NCBI RefSeq assembly: GCF_900176335.1 | Contig: NZ_FWXW01000012.1 | Span: 1 to 64,000 of the forward strand | Source: Papillibacter cinnamivorans DSM 12816 | Lineage (GTDB): Bacteria; Bacillota; Clostridia; Oscillospirales; Oscillospiraceae | Direction: 5' to 3' | Length of the DNA: 64,000 nucleotides | Part shown: one piece after another, positions 53,645-61,921 of the stretch | Numbering within the stretch: the stretch's first letter is position 1 | How the letters are laid out: each line of letters starts with the position of its first letter | The notes under the pieces: model-generated | Told to the model about the DNA's origin: nothing | Seen by the model: the letters and a program-made list of their open reading frames with translations, nothing else | Databases searched by the model: none | Program-made: the position numbers and the translations under genes

Positions 53645-53658
53645 TGTGAAAATTCACA
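53645..53658. promoter_or_regulatory. Dyad midway between the gltB1 and glnN promoters
   Basis: TGTGAA-AA-TTCACA lies between the two -35 elements. It resembles a CRP/FNR-class half-site pair but with the wrong spacing, so the binding protein is unknown. Confidence 0.35.
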
Positions 53659-53668
53659 ATAAAAAAGG

Positions 53669-53779
53669 TTGACAAATGGAAATGTGCATCATATAATGTC
53701 ACCATCAACAGCAATGGCGCTGTGGATCCAGGGGGATCCACAGCGTTTATTTTAATTTTCCTTATAAACCTTAAGGAGG
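53669..53779 (+). promoter_or_regulatory. glnN promoter and ANTAR-type attenuator leader
   Basis: Perfect promoter TTGACA (53669-53674), 17 bases, TATAAT (53692-53697). A few bases into the transcript lies the hairpin ACAGC-[AATGGC]-GCTGT (53708-53723). Its 3' arm is the start of a perfect 12-bp terminator stem (53718-53729 with 53734-53745) followed by TTTATTTTAATTTT. AGGAGG (53774-53779) follows. The two structures are mutually exclusive. Confidence 0.75.
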
Positions 53780-53789
53780 AGAAAATTCC

Positions 53790-55880
53790 ATGTTCAATGT
53801 TCCCGCCATCTTCGGAAGCATGGTCTTTAACGATCATGTGATGAAGGAACGTTTGCCCAAGGACACGTATAAAGCGCTGAAAAAGACCATTGAGGAAAGG
53901 AAGTACCTGGACGAGACCCTCGCGGATGTGGTGGCAGGCGCCATGAAGGACTGGGCGATTGAGAAGGGCGCGACCCACTTTACCCACTGGTTCCAGCCTA
54001 TGACGGGCATCACCGCCGAAAAGCACGACAGTTTCATCTCCCCCGTGGGAGACGGGACCATCATCATGGAGTTTTCCGGCAAAGAGCTCATCAAGGGCGA
54101 GCCGGATGCCTCCAGCTTCCCCTCCGGTGGCCTGAGGGCCACCTTCGAGGCCAGGGGATATACCGCCTGGGATCCCACCTCTTACGCCTTCATCAAGGAA
54201 AAGACCCTCTGCATCCCCACCGCCTTCTGCTCTTACAGCGGAGAGGCGCTGGACAAGAAGACCCCGCTGCTCCGTTCCATCGATGCCATCAGCACCCAGG
54301 CGGTCCGGATTCTCCGGCTCTTCGGCAATACGGAAGTGGTCCGGGTCAACACCACCGTGGGTCCGGAGCAGGAATACTTCCTTGTGGACAAAGCGCTTCA
54401 CGATAAGCGGGAAGATCTGGTTTACTGCGGGCGTACCCTGTTCGGGGCAAAACCTCCCAAGGGACAGGAACTGGAAGACCACTACTTCGGCGCCATCAAG
54501 CCGAGGATCACCGCATATATGCAGGAACTCAATGAGGAACTCTGGAAGCTTGGGGTTCTGTCGAAGACTGAACATAACGAAGTGGCTCCCGCACAGCACG
54601 AGCTGGCCCCCATCTTCACCAATACCAACACCGGCACCGATCACAACCAGCTGGTGATGGAAATGATGAAAAAAGTCGCCATGAGGCACGGCCTTGTGTG
54701 CCTGCTCCACGAGAAGCCCTTTGCCGGCGTCAACGGAAGCGGCAAGCACAACAACTGGTCCATGTCCACGGATGCGGGCGCGAACCTGCTGGAACCCGGC
54801 GATTCTCCCCTGGAGAATGCGCAGTTTCTCCTCTTCCTGGTGGCGGTCATCAAAGCGGTGGACAAATATCAGGATCTGCTCCGGGTATCCGTGGCCAGCG
54901 CCGGCAACGATCACCGTCTGGGCGCCAACGAAGCGCCTCCCGCCATTGTGTCTGTCTTCCTGGGCGAGGAACTCACCGGAATCATTGAAGCCATCGAAAA
55001 CGGAACCGCGTACAATAAAAAAGACCGTGAGCGCATGACCATTGGCGTGGACGTTCTGCCCCCCTTCCCCAAGGACACCACAGACCGGAACAGGACCTCT
55101 CCCTTCGCCTTTACCGGCAACAAGTTTGAATTCCGCATGGTGGGCTCCTCCTTCTCCATCGCCGACCCCAACATGATACTCAACACCATTGTGGCGGACG
55201 TTCTGTCGGAGTTTGCCGATAAACTGGAAAAATCCAAGGATTTCACCGCGGATCTGAACGCCATCATCAAAAAGACCATTCAGGAGCACAAGAGGATTAT
55301 CTTCAACGGCAACAACTATTCCGAAGACTGGGTGAAGGAAGCCGAGTCCAGAGGACTTCTGAACATGAAATCCACGGTGGACGCGCTGCCCTGCCTGATT
55401 TCCGAAAAGAACGTGAAGCTGTTTGACAAGTTCGGCGTGCTCACTCCGGTGGAAGTCCATTCCCGGTATGACATCATGCTGGAGAACTACTGCAAGGTGC
55501 TGAGCATCGAGGCGCTGACCATGGTGGACATCGCCAAGAAACAGATTCTTCCCGCGGCTGTGGAGTATATGAACGACCTGAGTAAAACCGCCGCTCAGAA
55601 GAAGAGCACCTTCCCCTCCATCACCTGCAAGCTGGAAGAGCAGCTTCTGACGAAGATTTCGGCTCTCAGCGGCCTGCTCTATCAGAAGACGGAAACCCTT
55701 GAGAGCGATCTTCTCAAGTGCAAGACCTTCGGGGACACGAAGGGCGAAGCGGAGTTCTACCGGGATGTGATCTTCGTCGACATGCAGGAGCTCCGGGCCG
55801 TGGCCGACGAGATGGAAGCCCTGGTTGGCAAAAAGTACTGGCCCTTCCCCACTTACGGAGAGCTTCTCTTCAACGTATAA
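53790..55880 (+). CDS. glnN: Glutamine synthetase, type III
   Basis: 696-aa GS-III, much longer than GS-I and found in Bacteroides, cyanobacteria and many clostridia. Family blocks: [86 protein letters not shown] and [13 protein letters not shown]. It makes glutamine from ammonia and glutamate as a large double-ring oligomer. The presence of both GS-I and GS-III in neighbouring units suggests different affinities or conditions of use. Leader-controlled like gltB1 and amt, and followed by amt on the same strand after 116 bases. Confidence 0.96.
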   Translation: MFNVPAIFGSMVFNDHVMKERLPKDTYKALKKTIEERKYLDETLADVVAGAMKDWAIEKGATHFTHWFQPMTGITAEKHDSFISPVGDGTIIMEFSGKELIKGEPDASSFPSGGLRATFEARGYTAWDPTSYAFIKEKTLCIPTAFCSYSGEALDKKTPLLRSIDAISTQAVRILRLFGNTEVVRVNTTVGPEQEYFLVDKALHDKREDLVYCGRTLFGAKPPKGQELEDHYFGAIKPRITAYMQELNEELWKLGVLSKTEHNEVAPAQHELAPIFTNTNTGTDHNQLVMEMMKKVAMRHGLVCLLHEKPFAGVNGSGKHNNWSMSTDAGANLLEPGDSPLENAQFLLFLVAVIKAVDKYQDLLRVSVASAGNDHRLGANEAPPAIVSVFLGEELTGIIEAIENGTAYNKKDRERMTIGVDVLPPFPKDTTDRNRTSPFAFTGNKFEFRMVGSSFSIADPNMILNTIVADVLSEFADKLEKSKDFTADLNAIIKKTIQEHKRIIFNGNNYSEDWVKEAESRGLLNMKSTVDALPCLISEKNVKLFDKFGVLTPVEVHSRYDIMLENYCKVLSIEALTMVDIAKKQILPAAVEYMNDLSKTAAQKKSTFPSITCKLEEQLLTKISALSGLLYQKTETLESDLLKCKTFGDTKGEAEFYRDVIFVDMQELRAVADEMEALVGKKYWPFPTYGELLFNV

Positions 55881-55919
55881 TTTCCCGCCGGGCGGTATAA
55901 CAGATTTTTCACCCCTACT

Positions 55920-55988
55920 GCACAAGGACGTGCGCTTTATCCGAAAGGATAAAACGCACGCCCTTTTATTATAACTATTTTTTGGAGG
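55920..55988 (+). promoter_or_regulatory. ANTAR-type attenuator in front of the ammonium channel gene
   Basis: Hairpin GCAC-[AAGGAC]-GTGC (55920-55933) whose 3' arm begins the terminator stem GTGCG-TTTATCC (55930-55942) paired with GGATAAA-CGCAC (55947-55959) through a GAAA tetraloop, then CCCTTTTATTAT. GGAGG (55984-55988) follows. Transcription could arrive by read-through from glnN or from a TATAAT at 55877-55882 with a poor -35. Confidence 0.7.
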
Positions 55989-55996
55989 TAACGAGA

Positions 55997-57694
55997 ATGG
56001 ATTTGGGAGTATTTTCATCAGTAAACACAATATGGGTGTTACTGGCCGCGGCTCTGGTGTTCTTTATGCAGGCCGGCTTTGCCATGGTGGAGTCGGGCTT
56101 CACAAGAGCGAAAAATGCGGGCAACATCGTCATGAAGAACCTCATGGACTTTGCCATCGGAACCCCCACCTTCTGGATTCTGGGATTTGGCCTCATGTTC
56201 GGAAGCTCCAGCGCGCTCTTCGGCATATTTGATCCCATGGTCAAGGGAACATACGCGCTGCCCGACGGAGTTCCCCTTCCCGCGTTTCTGATTTTCCAGA
56301 CGGTCTTCTGCGCCACGTCCGCCACCATCGTGTCCGGCGCCATGGCGGAGCGGACGAAGTTTCTGTCTTACTGCATTTACAGCTTCTTTATCAGCGCCCT
56401 GATCTATCCGGTATCCGGACACTGGATCTGGGGCGGCGGCTGGCTGGCGGAGATGGGCTTCCATGATTTCGCCGGCTCCACGGTGGTCCATATGGTCGGC
56501 GGCGCTGCGGCTCTGGTAGGCGCCAAGATGATCGGGCCCCGGATTGGCAAGTATTCCCCCGACGGAAAGCCCAATGCGATTCTGGGGCACAACATCCCCA
56601 TCGGCGCCCTGGGCGTGTTCATCCTCTGGTTCGGCTGGTTTGGATTTAACGGCGGCTCCACCGTCGGCTTCACCGGCGACGACGTGATCTTCTCCGCCAG
56701 CCACATCTTTGTCACCACCAACCTGGCCGCCGCCATGGCCGCGGTCACCACCATGATCGTCACCTGGATCCGCTATAAGAAGCCCGACGTTTCCATGACC
56801 CTCAACGGTGCCCTGGCGGGCCTGGTTGCCATCACCGCCGGCTGCGACGCCGTGTCGGAAGGCGGCGCTGCCATCATCGGCATCGTGGCGGGCGTTGCAA
56901 TCGTATTCGGCGTTGAATTTGTCGATAAAGTTCTGAAAATAGACGATCCGGTAGGCGCCATCGGCGTTCACGGCATCTGCGGCGCCCTGGGAACCATGAT
57001 GGTGGGCCTTCTGGCCGTGGACGGCGGGGCCTTCTACGGCGGCGGCTTCCATTTCTTCGGCGTTCAGGTACTGGGAGTTGTCTCCGTGCTCGCATGGGTT
57101 CTCGTAACCATGACCATTCTGTTCACCGTTCTGAAAAAGACCGTCGGCCTGCGGGTATCTGAGGAAGAAGAAATCAAGGGCCTGGATATCGAAGAGCACG
57201 GCCTTGCCAGCTCTTATGCCGACTTCACTCCCATGATCAGCACCGTTTCCCACGGCGGAGTCTCCGTCACGGGCACCGTTCCCATGGAAGAGGCCGTTCC
57301 CGTCAAGAGGAGAGACACGGAAAGCAAGTATCCCGACGCAAAAATCAGCAAAGTGGTAATGATTCTCAACCCCAACAAGTTTGAAAATCTGAAGACGTCT
57401 CTGAATAAAATAGGCGTGACCGGCATGACGGTGACTCAGGTCCACGGCTGCGGCATGCAGAAGGGCAGCAGCGAGTTCTACCGCGGCGTGCCTGTGGACA
57501 TTACCCTCCTTCCCAAGGTCAAGGTGGAGGTCGTGGTGTGCAAGGTGCCGGTGGAAACCGTTATCGACGCGGCCAAAGAGGCGCTCTATACCGGACACAT
57601 CGGCGACGGCAAGATCTTCGTTTACGACGTGGAAGATGTGGTCAAGGTGCGCACCGGCGAGCGCGGATACGACGCTCTGCAGGACGAGGAATAA
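55997..57694 (+). CDS. Ammonium channel (Amt) with fused P-II regulatory domain
   Basis: 565-aa membrane protein. Residues 1-about 400 are an Amt/AmtB channel of about 11 helices, with the twin pore histidines visible in STVVHMVGG and GVHGICGALG and the family block FGWFGFNGGST. Residues 445-565 form a complete P-II domain (ISKVVMILNPNKFENLK, T-loop with Tyr495 in EFYRGVPVD, then GDGKIFVYDVEDVVKVRTGERG). Normally GlnK is a separate protein that plugs the channel; here it is tethered. P-II binds ATP/ADP and 2-oxoglutarate, so the channel may gate itself. The true ATG is 55997, after GGAGG. Confidence 0.94.
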   Translation: MDLGVFSSVNTIWVLLAAALVFFMQAGFAMVESGFTRAKNAGNIVMKNLMDFAIGTPTFWILGFGLMFGSSSALFGIFDPMVKGTYALPDGVPLPAFLIFQTVFCATSATIVSGAMAERTKFLSYCIYSFFISALIYPVSGHWIWGGGWLAEMGFHDFAGSTVVHMVGGAAALVGAKMIGPRIGKYSPDGKPNAILGHNIPIGALGVFILWFGWFGFNGGSTVGFTGDDVIFSASHIFVTTNLAAAMAAVTTMIVTWIRYKKPDVSMTLNGALAGLVAITAGCDAVSEGGAAIIGIVAGVAIVFGVEFVDKVLKIDDPVGAIGVHGICGALGTMMVGLLAVDGGAFYGGGFHFFGVQVLGVVSVLAWVLVTMTILFTVLKKTVGLRVSEEEEIKGLDIEEHGLASSYADFTPMISTVSHGGVSVTGTVPMEEAVPVKRRDTESKYPDAKISKVVMILNPNKFENLKTSLNKIGVTGMTVTQVHGCGMQKGSSEFYRGVPVDITLLPKVKVEVVVCKVPVETVIDAAKEALYTGHIGDGKIFVYDVEDVVKVRTGERGYDALQDEE

Positions 57695-57723
57695 TCTTCA
57701 TCTCCGGACTTGGTTCTGAAGCA

Positions 57724-57770
57724 GTAACAAAAAGCCCGCCGCGGCACTGCCGCGGCGGGCTTTTTGTTAC
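57724..57770. terminator. Bidirectional terminator after the ammonium channel gene
   Basis: Near-perfect 22-bp palindrome: an AGCCCGCCGCGGC core with flanking A5/T5 tracts on both sides. Confidence 0.85.
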
Positions 57771-57788
57771 CATCGAAAAATCTCTCGT

Positions 57789-57902
57789 CCTTTTCGCCGC
57801 CGGCGAAAAGCTTTTTGGAATTTTGCGTTTCGTTCCGTGACCAAAATTCAAAAAGATAAAATCCAAATGCCTTGCGGGAATTCATTTCCCGCAAGGCATA
57901 CT
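57789..57902. terminator. Two further hairpins between amt and the Mrp-type gene
   Basis: CTTTTCGCC/GGCGAAAAG (about 57789-57810) is followed by CTTTTT on the plus strand. ATGCCTTGCGGGAA/TTCCCGCAAGGCAT (about 57868-57900) is followed on the minus strand by T-rich sequence and probably ends the Mrp-type gene. Confidence 0.55.
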
Positions 57903-57986
57903 TTGCGCGCCTTATCAAAGGTGCGATCTTTTTCCCGTTTCCGTCGAAAAACAGGGTCTTGGTTACGACATACCGGGAAGAAATGT

Positions 57987-58820
57987 TTATTCGGCGCCGC
58001 GTATCTCTTCGGCAATCCGATCCGCCAGAGGCGCAAGCAGGTCCGGCGGTGCTTCCCTCAGCGCGCCTTTGTCGCCCAAACGGGACAGGGAGGGATCATA
58101 GGGAAGCGTGATTTTGACGATGTCCTCCGGCAGGCTGTACAACTCCGCGGCGTCCCCTCCGCTGGGAAACGCCATATTTTCCACAAACCCGACTACGGGC
58201 AGCAGAAGCATATTGCACAGGCTCAGCATCTTGCCGACGCTCAGCGCGGCGGTTTCCCCCGGCGCGGCGACTGCGATCACACCGTCCAGAGGAAGCGTGG
58301 TGAAAAGCTGGATGGGAATATCCCCGAATCCCGAGGGCATGTCGATCAGAAGACAGTCGGGCTGTCCCCAGTCCACGCCGTTCCAGAAAAGAGCGGCGAT
58401 ATTGGACGTGTCCGCTCCGGACCAGATAATGGGGTCCGCCGGATTGTCGGCGATGAGGTCCATGGAGATAACGCGAAGCCCGTCCGCGGTGGAATGGGGG
58501 ATCATCAGTTCTCCCTCCGATCCGATCTGTCCCCTATCCCCCAAGAGCCGGGGGATGGTTGCACCCGCCACGTCGGCGTCCAGAATGCCAACCGTGAGGC
58601 CGCGGCGCTGCAGCGTCAGTGCCAGCAGCACGGTAATGAGGGATTTTCCGGTCCCGCCTTTTCCGCTCACCACCGCATAGGCCCGTTTGGCCTGGCGGGG
58701 CGCCCGCTCGTCAGAACAACCTCCGGAGCAGGTAGAGCAGCTTCCGCTGCAGGATGAGTTTTCCCAGACTTCCGCCATTTCCTGATTGAGCTGCTCCTGC
58801 AGTTTCTCTTTATCTTCCAT
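57987..58820 (-). CDS. Mrp/NBP35-type Fe-S carrier ATPase
   Basis: 277-aa P-loop ATPase. A cysteine-rich N-terminus (CSGSCSTCSGGCS, about residues 24-36) recalls the eukaryotic NBP35 cluster-binding segment. The deviant Walker A is VVSGKGGTGKSL, followed by GILDADVAGATIP and CLLIDMPSGFGDIP. The bridging CXXC usually found in the C-terminal half of Mrp is not evident. Likely role: assembly or delivery of [4Fe-4S] clusters, plausible in an organism rich in ferredoxins. GGGAGGA precedes the ATG at 58820. Confidence 0.85.
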   Translation of the reverse strand: MEDKEKLQEQLNQEMAEVWENSSCSGSCSTCSGGCSDERAPRQAKRAYAVVSGKGGTGKSLITVLLALTLQRRGLTVGILDADVAGATIPRLLGDRGQIGSEGELMIPHSTADGLRVISMDLIADNPADPIIWSGADTSNIAALFWNGVDWGQPDCLLIDMPSGFGDIPIQLFTTLPLDGVIAVAAPGETAALSVGKMLSLCNMLLLPVVGFVENMAFPSGGDAAELYSLPEDIVKITLPYDPSLSRLGDKGALREAPPDLLAPLADRIAEEIRGAE

Positions 58821-58860
58821 TGGAATCCTCCCGCTGCCGTATCGGCGCTTTGTTTTCATT

Positions 58861-58897
58861 AGTATAACACAATATTGAAAATAGTACGAATACTATT
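58861..58897 (-). promoter_or_regulatory. Promoter of the Mrp-type gene with overlapping palindrome
   Basis: Minus-strand -10 TATACT (58861-58866). The dyad AATAGTA-CGAA-TACTATT (58880-58897) covers the expected -35 region, a standard operator position. Confidence 0.45.
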
Positions 58898-59032
58898 CCT
58901 GGAGTATGCGGGCTGCCGGCAAACGGAATAAATTACGACAAAGCAGTTTACGGGGACAGGGGAATTTGTTACCATAGAGGAGGCACTGACATGCATCCAT
59001 AAACGAGCCCACATACATAAAGGAGAAAACCC

Positions 59033-59821
59033 ATGAAAACGAAAACGCTTCTTCTGGCTGCCGCCCTTACGCTGCTTTTGTCCGCCTGTTCCGGCGGCAC
59101 GAGCGCGACCTCCACGCCGACCCAGGCGCCTTCACCGTCCCCCACGCAGGTCCCCGCACCCGTAATCACGGTGCAGTCGGACAGCAAGGAGTATAAAGCC
59201 CAGGATTCCGCCCTGATTTTAACGGTGGACTGTTCGCTGCCCTTTATTGAAAACGCCCAGGGAGTCCCGGCGTATGAGGCCATCAATTCCTATTATAAAA
59301 GCGAAATGAGCTCCCATATGGATTCCTCGGCTTCCGATCTGCTTTCCACCGCCCAGGAAGACTATGACTATTCGAAGGAGGAAAACTATGATTTTAACTC
59401 CTACGCTTCGCAAATGAGCTTCACCCAGACCCTGCTGGGCGAAACCAGGGCCAGCTTCTATCGCACGGTTTACAGCTATACCGGGGGCGCCCATGGGAAT
59501 CTGGCGGTGATCGGGGACACCTTTGATCTGTCGGATGGAAAGAGACTCTCGCTGGGGGATTTATTCAGCGTCCCGGAGGAAGAATATACAAAACGGCTCC
59601 AGGAAGAAATGATCGCCCTGGCGGGGACCGATCCGGACCTGAAGGAGCAGCTGTTCGAAGGATATGAGCAGTCCATCCCCGAATACTTTGACCCGGACAA
59701 CTTTTATCTCACCGACGAAGACCTTGTGATCTTTTACCAGCCCTACGACATCGCCCCGTGGGCTGCCGGGGTGCCCACCTTTAAGCTGCCGCTGGAAGGA
59801 CTGAAGGATATACTCCAATGA
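59033..59821 (+). CDS. RsiV-like lipoprotein (DUF4163/DUF3298)
   Basis: 262-aa secreted lipoprotein. The signal peptide has the lipobox LLLSAC (Cys20), followed by a Thr/Pro-rich linker. The body matches the DUF4163-DUF3298 pair seen in RsiV and related proteins, with the marker YSYTGGAHGN and FDLSDGKRLSLGDLF. RsiV binds lysozyme and controls a sigma factor in Bacillus, but this protein has no membrane-spanning anti-sigma region, so that role is not implied. AAAGGAG precedes the ATG. Overlaps rlmD by 4 bases. Confidence 0.82.
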   Translation: MKTKTLLLAAALTLLLSACSGGTSATSTPTQAPSPSPTQVPAPVITVQSDSKEYKAQDSALILTVDCSLPFIENAQGVPAYEAINSYYKSEMSSHMDSSASDLLSTAQEDYDYSKEENYDFNSYASQMSFTQTLLGETRASFYRTVYSYTGGAHGNLAVIGDTFDLSDGKRLSLGDLFSVPEEEYTKRLQEEMIALAGTDPDLKEQLFEGYEQSIPEYFDPDNFYLTDEDLVIFYQPYDIAPWAAGVPTFKLPLEGLKDILQ

Positions 59822-61188
59822 CGGATAAACCGGAGAAAAATCAAATCTGCCGGGTGAGGATCGAGGGCTACTCCAGCGAAGGCGCGGGAATAGCCCGGCT
59901 GGATTCCTTTGTGATTTTTGTAAAGGGCGGCATCCGGGGAGAACTCTGCGACGTGAAGATTCTGAAGGCAGGAAAGAACGCCGCCTTTGCCAGAATGGAA
60001 CGGGTGCTGGAACCCTCCCCGGAGAGGGAAAACCCCGCCTGTCCCGATTTCGGCCGATGCGGAGGCTGCGATTTCTGGCACATGAGCTATGAGGAGGAAC
60101 GGAAGGCCAAGCGCCTTCGGGTGGAGGACGCGCTGCACAGGCTCGCGGGACAGGATTTCCCGGTTCCTCCGGTTCTGGCGTCAAAGAGGCTGGATGGTTA
60201 TCGGAATAAGGCGATCTACCCGGTGGCGTGTGCCGCAGGGAAAGCGGTCACCGGCTTTTTCAGGGCCAGAAGTCACGACGTGGTGCCGGTTTCGCGCTGC
60301 AGGATCCAGCATCCCGAAGCCGATGCGGCGGCCGCCTGCGTGCGGGAATGGATGGACCGGTATGCCGTCCCGCCCTACGAGGAGACCACGGGGAAGGGGC
60401 TGGTCCGGGATATCTTTGTGCGCTTCGGGGAGAGGACCCGTGAGATGCAGGTCTGCATCGTGGCGGCGGGAGAGACCCTGCCCCATTCCGAGCAGCTTAT
60501 TCGGATGCTGCAAAACGCCTGCCCGGGTCTTGCGGGCGTGATTCTGTCCGTCAACCGAAGACCGGGAAACGTGATCCTGGGGGAGCGCATGAAGGTCCTC
60601 TGGGGGCGGGAATATATCGAGGATATCCTCATGGGCCTGACCTTCCGGCTCTCTCCCCGCTCGTTTTATCAGGTCAATACGGACCAGGCCGAGCGGCTCT
60701 ATGGGATTGCCGCCGATTTTGCCGGCCTGGACAAAAGCAAAACGGTCCTGGACCTATACTGCGGAACCGGGACCATCACTCTTGTCATGGCCCGGTATGC
60801 CGGGCGGGCTTTGGGAGCCGAAATCGTGGAACCGGCGGTGGAAGATGCCCGGGAGAACGCCCGCCGCAACGGGATCGAAAACGCCGAGTTTTTCTGCGGC
60901 GACGCGGGTAATGCTGCTTTAACGCTGGAGCGGGAAGGCCTTCGGCCGGATGTGATCGTGGTGGACCCGCCCAGAAAGGGCCTGGACGGGAATGTGATTG
61001 AGGCGATGCTCCGCATGGCCCCGGAGAGGATCGTCTATATTTCCTGCGACCCCGCCACTCTGGCGAGGGACGTAAAGCTCCTGACCGAAGGAGGATACCG
61101 CCTGGCGGAGGTGCAGCCCGTGGACATGTTCCCAAGGACGGCACACGTTGAGACGGTGGCGCGGCTGGAGAAGGTGATTAAAAACTAA
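59818..61188 (+). CDS. rlmD: 23S rRNA (uracil-5-)-methyltransferase RlmD-type
   Basis: 456-aa TrmA/RumA-family enzyme that methylates a uridine of 23S rRNA (U1939 and/or U747 class). It has an N-terminal TRAM domain (ICRVRIEGYSSEGAGIARLD), a [4Fe-4S] cysteine group (CPDFGRCGGCDF plus a later Cys), SAM-binding LDLYCGTGTITLVMA, VVDPPRKGLD and the catalytic Cys in YISCDPATLARD. Clostridia often carry several paralogues, so the exact uridine is uncertain. Start coupled to the upstream lipoprotein gene by ATGA. Confidence 0.92.
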   Translation: MTDKPEKNQICRVRIEGYSSEGAGIARLDSFVIFVKGGIRGELCDVKILKAGKNAAFARMERVLEPSPERENPACPDFGRCGGCDFWHMSYEEERKAKRLRVEDALHRLAGQDFPVPPVLASKRLDGYRNKAIYPVACAAGKAVTGFFRARSHDVVPVSRCRIQHPEADAAAACVREWMDRYAVPPYEETTGKGLVRDIFVRFGERTREMQVCIVAAGETLPHSEQLIRMLQNACPGLAGVILSVNRRPGNVILGERMKVLWGREYIEDILMGLTFRLSPRSFYQVNTDQAERLYGIAADFAGLDKSKTVLDLYCGTGTITLVMARYAGRALGAEIVEPAVEDARENARRNGIENAEFFCGDAGNAALTLEREGLRPDVIVVDPPRKGLDGNVIEAMLRMAPERIVYISCDPATLARDVKLLTEGGYRLAEVQPVDMFPRTAHVETVARLEKVIKN

Positions 61189-61255
61189 ACAATATGGTAA
61201 TGCCGCAGCATTAATATGCCGGGACTTCACAAATGATTCAGATATAATTTCATTC

Positions 61256-61374
61256 TTGACTTTTTTGTTTTTTAATTTATAATATGAACTTAATTAAGTA
61301 AATATTTGGTGCGTATAATTGATCAGCACGAAACTATCTATTAGTTTCGTGCTCTGTTTTTTGCCCCAAATATT
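61256..61374 (+). promoter_or_regulatory. AT-rich leader with attenuator-like terminator before the DUF2798 gene
   Basis: TTGACT (61256-61261), 16-base spacer, TATAAT (61278-61283). Then comes an 11-bp stem AGCACGAAACT/AGTTTCGTGCT (61325-61353) followed by CTGTTTTTTG. The arms AATATTTGG (61301-61309) and CCAAATATT (61366-61374) could pair around it. The ribosome site follows. If the promoter is real, the terminator sits inside the leader; otherwise it ends rlmD. Confidence 0.5.
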
Positions 61375-61392
61375 AAACAGGGAGGATACAAT

Positions 61393-61914
61393 ATGGAATT
61401 TCACATGAAGTTACCGCGCAATAAAAGAGAATTTGCATTATTTATGATCATTATATCGGTTGTTTCTGTTAACATTATCGCGCCGCTTATCACATTTTTT
61501 GAAGTAGGATTTCACTTGTATATTTGGGTTGATACTCTTAAGGTTATTCCCTTCATTTGGGTTACCGTGATAGCATTAGTGCTGTTCACATATAAACCGG
61601 CTGAATGGCTAACCTCCCGGATTGTAAGAGAAGGTGACAGCTTTGGAGTTCACATCTTGATAAATATCCTTATTTCAGTACTACTAATGTCTATCTTTTT
61701 AACTGTTATTGGCACTTGGATCGGAAACCGTCAAATCAGCTTGGAACCAATTCTTAAGTTTTTCTATAAATGGCCTCGAAACTTCTCCATTTCTTTTTTT
61801 GTCGAAGCTTGTATTGCACAGCCCGTCGCCCGGCTCGTCATATTGAAGCTGCACCAACACCAGGATTTACAGAAACAAAGCAGAAGAATGAATTATCCCG
61901 GAATCGGCCAATGA
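61393..61914 (+). CDS. DUF2798 family membrane protein
   Basis: 173-aa protein with the family opening LPRNKREFALFMIIISVVSVNIIAPLI and about four hydrophobic helices. Function unknown; members are often scattered, transferred genes. Base composition is visibly more AT-rich than in the neighbouring genes, suggesting recent acquisition. GGGAGG is 7 bases before the ATG. Convergent with the EamA transporter, only 7 bases apart and without a terminator between. Confidence 0.82.
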   Translation: MEFHMKLPRNKREFALFMIIISVVSVNIIAPLITFFEVGFHLYIWVDTLKVIPFIWVTVIALVLFTYKPAEWLTSRIVREGDSFGVHILINILISVLLMSIFLTVIGTWIGNRQISLEPILKFFYKWPRNFSISFFVEACIAQPVARLVILKLHQHQDLQKQSRRMNYPGIGQ

Positions 61915-61921
61915 TAAGCTT

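Noticed and set aside
53645-53658. Possible CRP/FNR site (TGTGA..TCACA) between gltB1 and glnN
   Set aside because: The spacer is 4 bases instead of the 6 required by the family, so it is listed only as an unassigned dyad.
53553-56030. 825-codon open frame on the minus strand across glnN
   Set aside because: It is an antisense shadow of the type III glutamine synthetase: low-complexity His/Gly/Val-rich translation, no family resemblance and no ribosome site.
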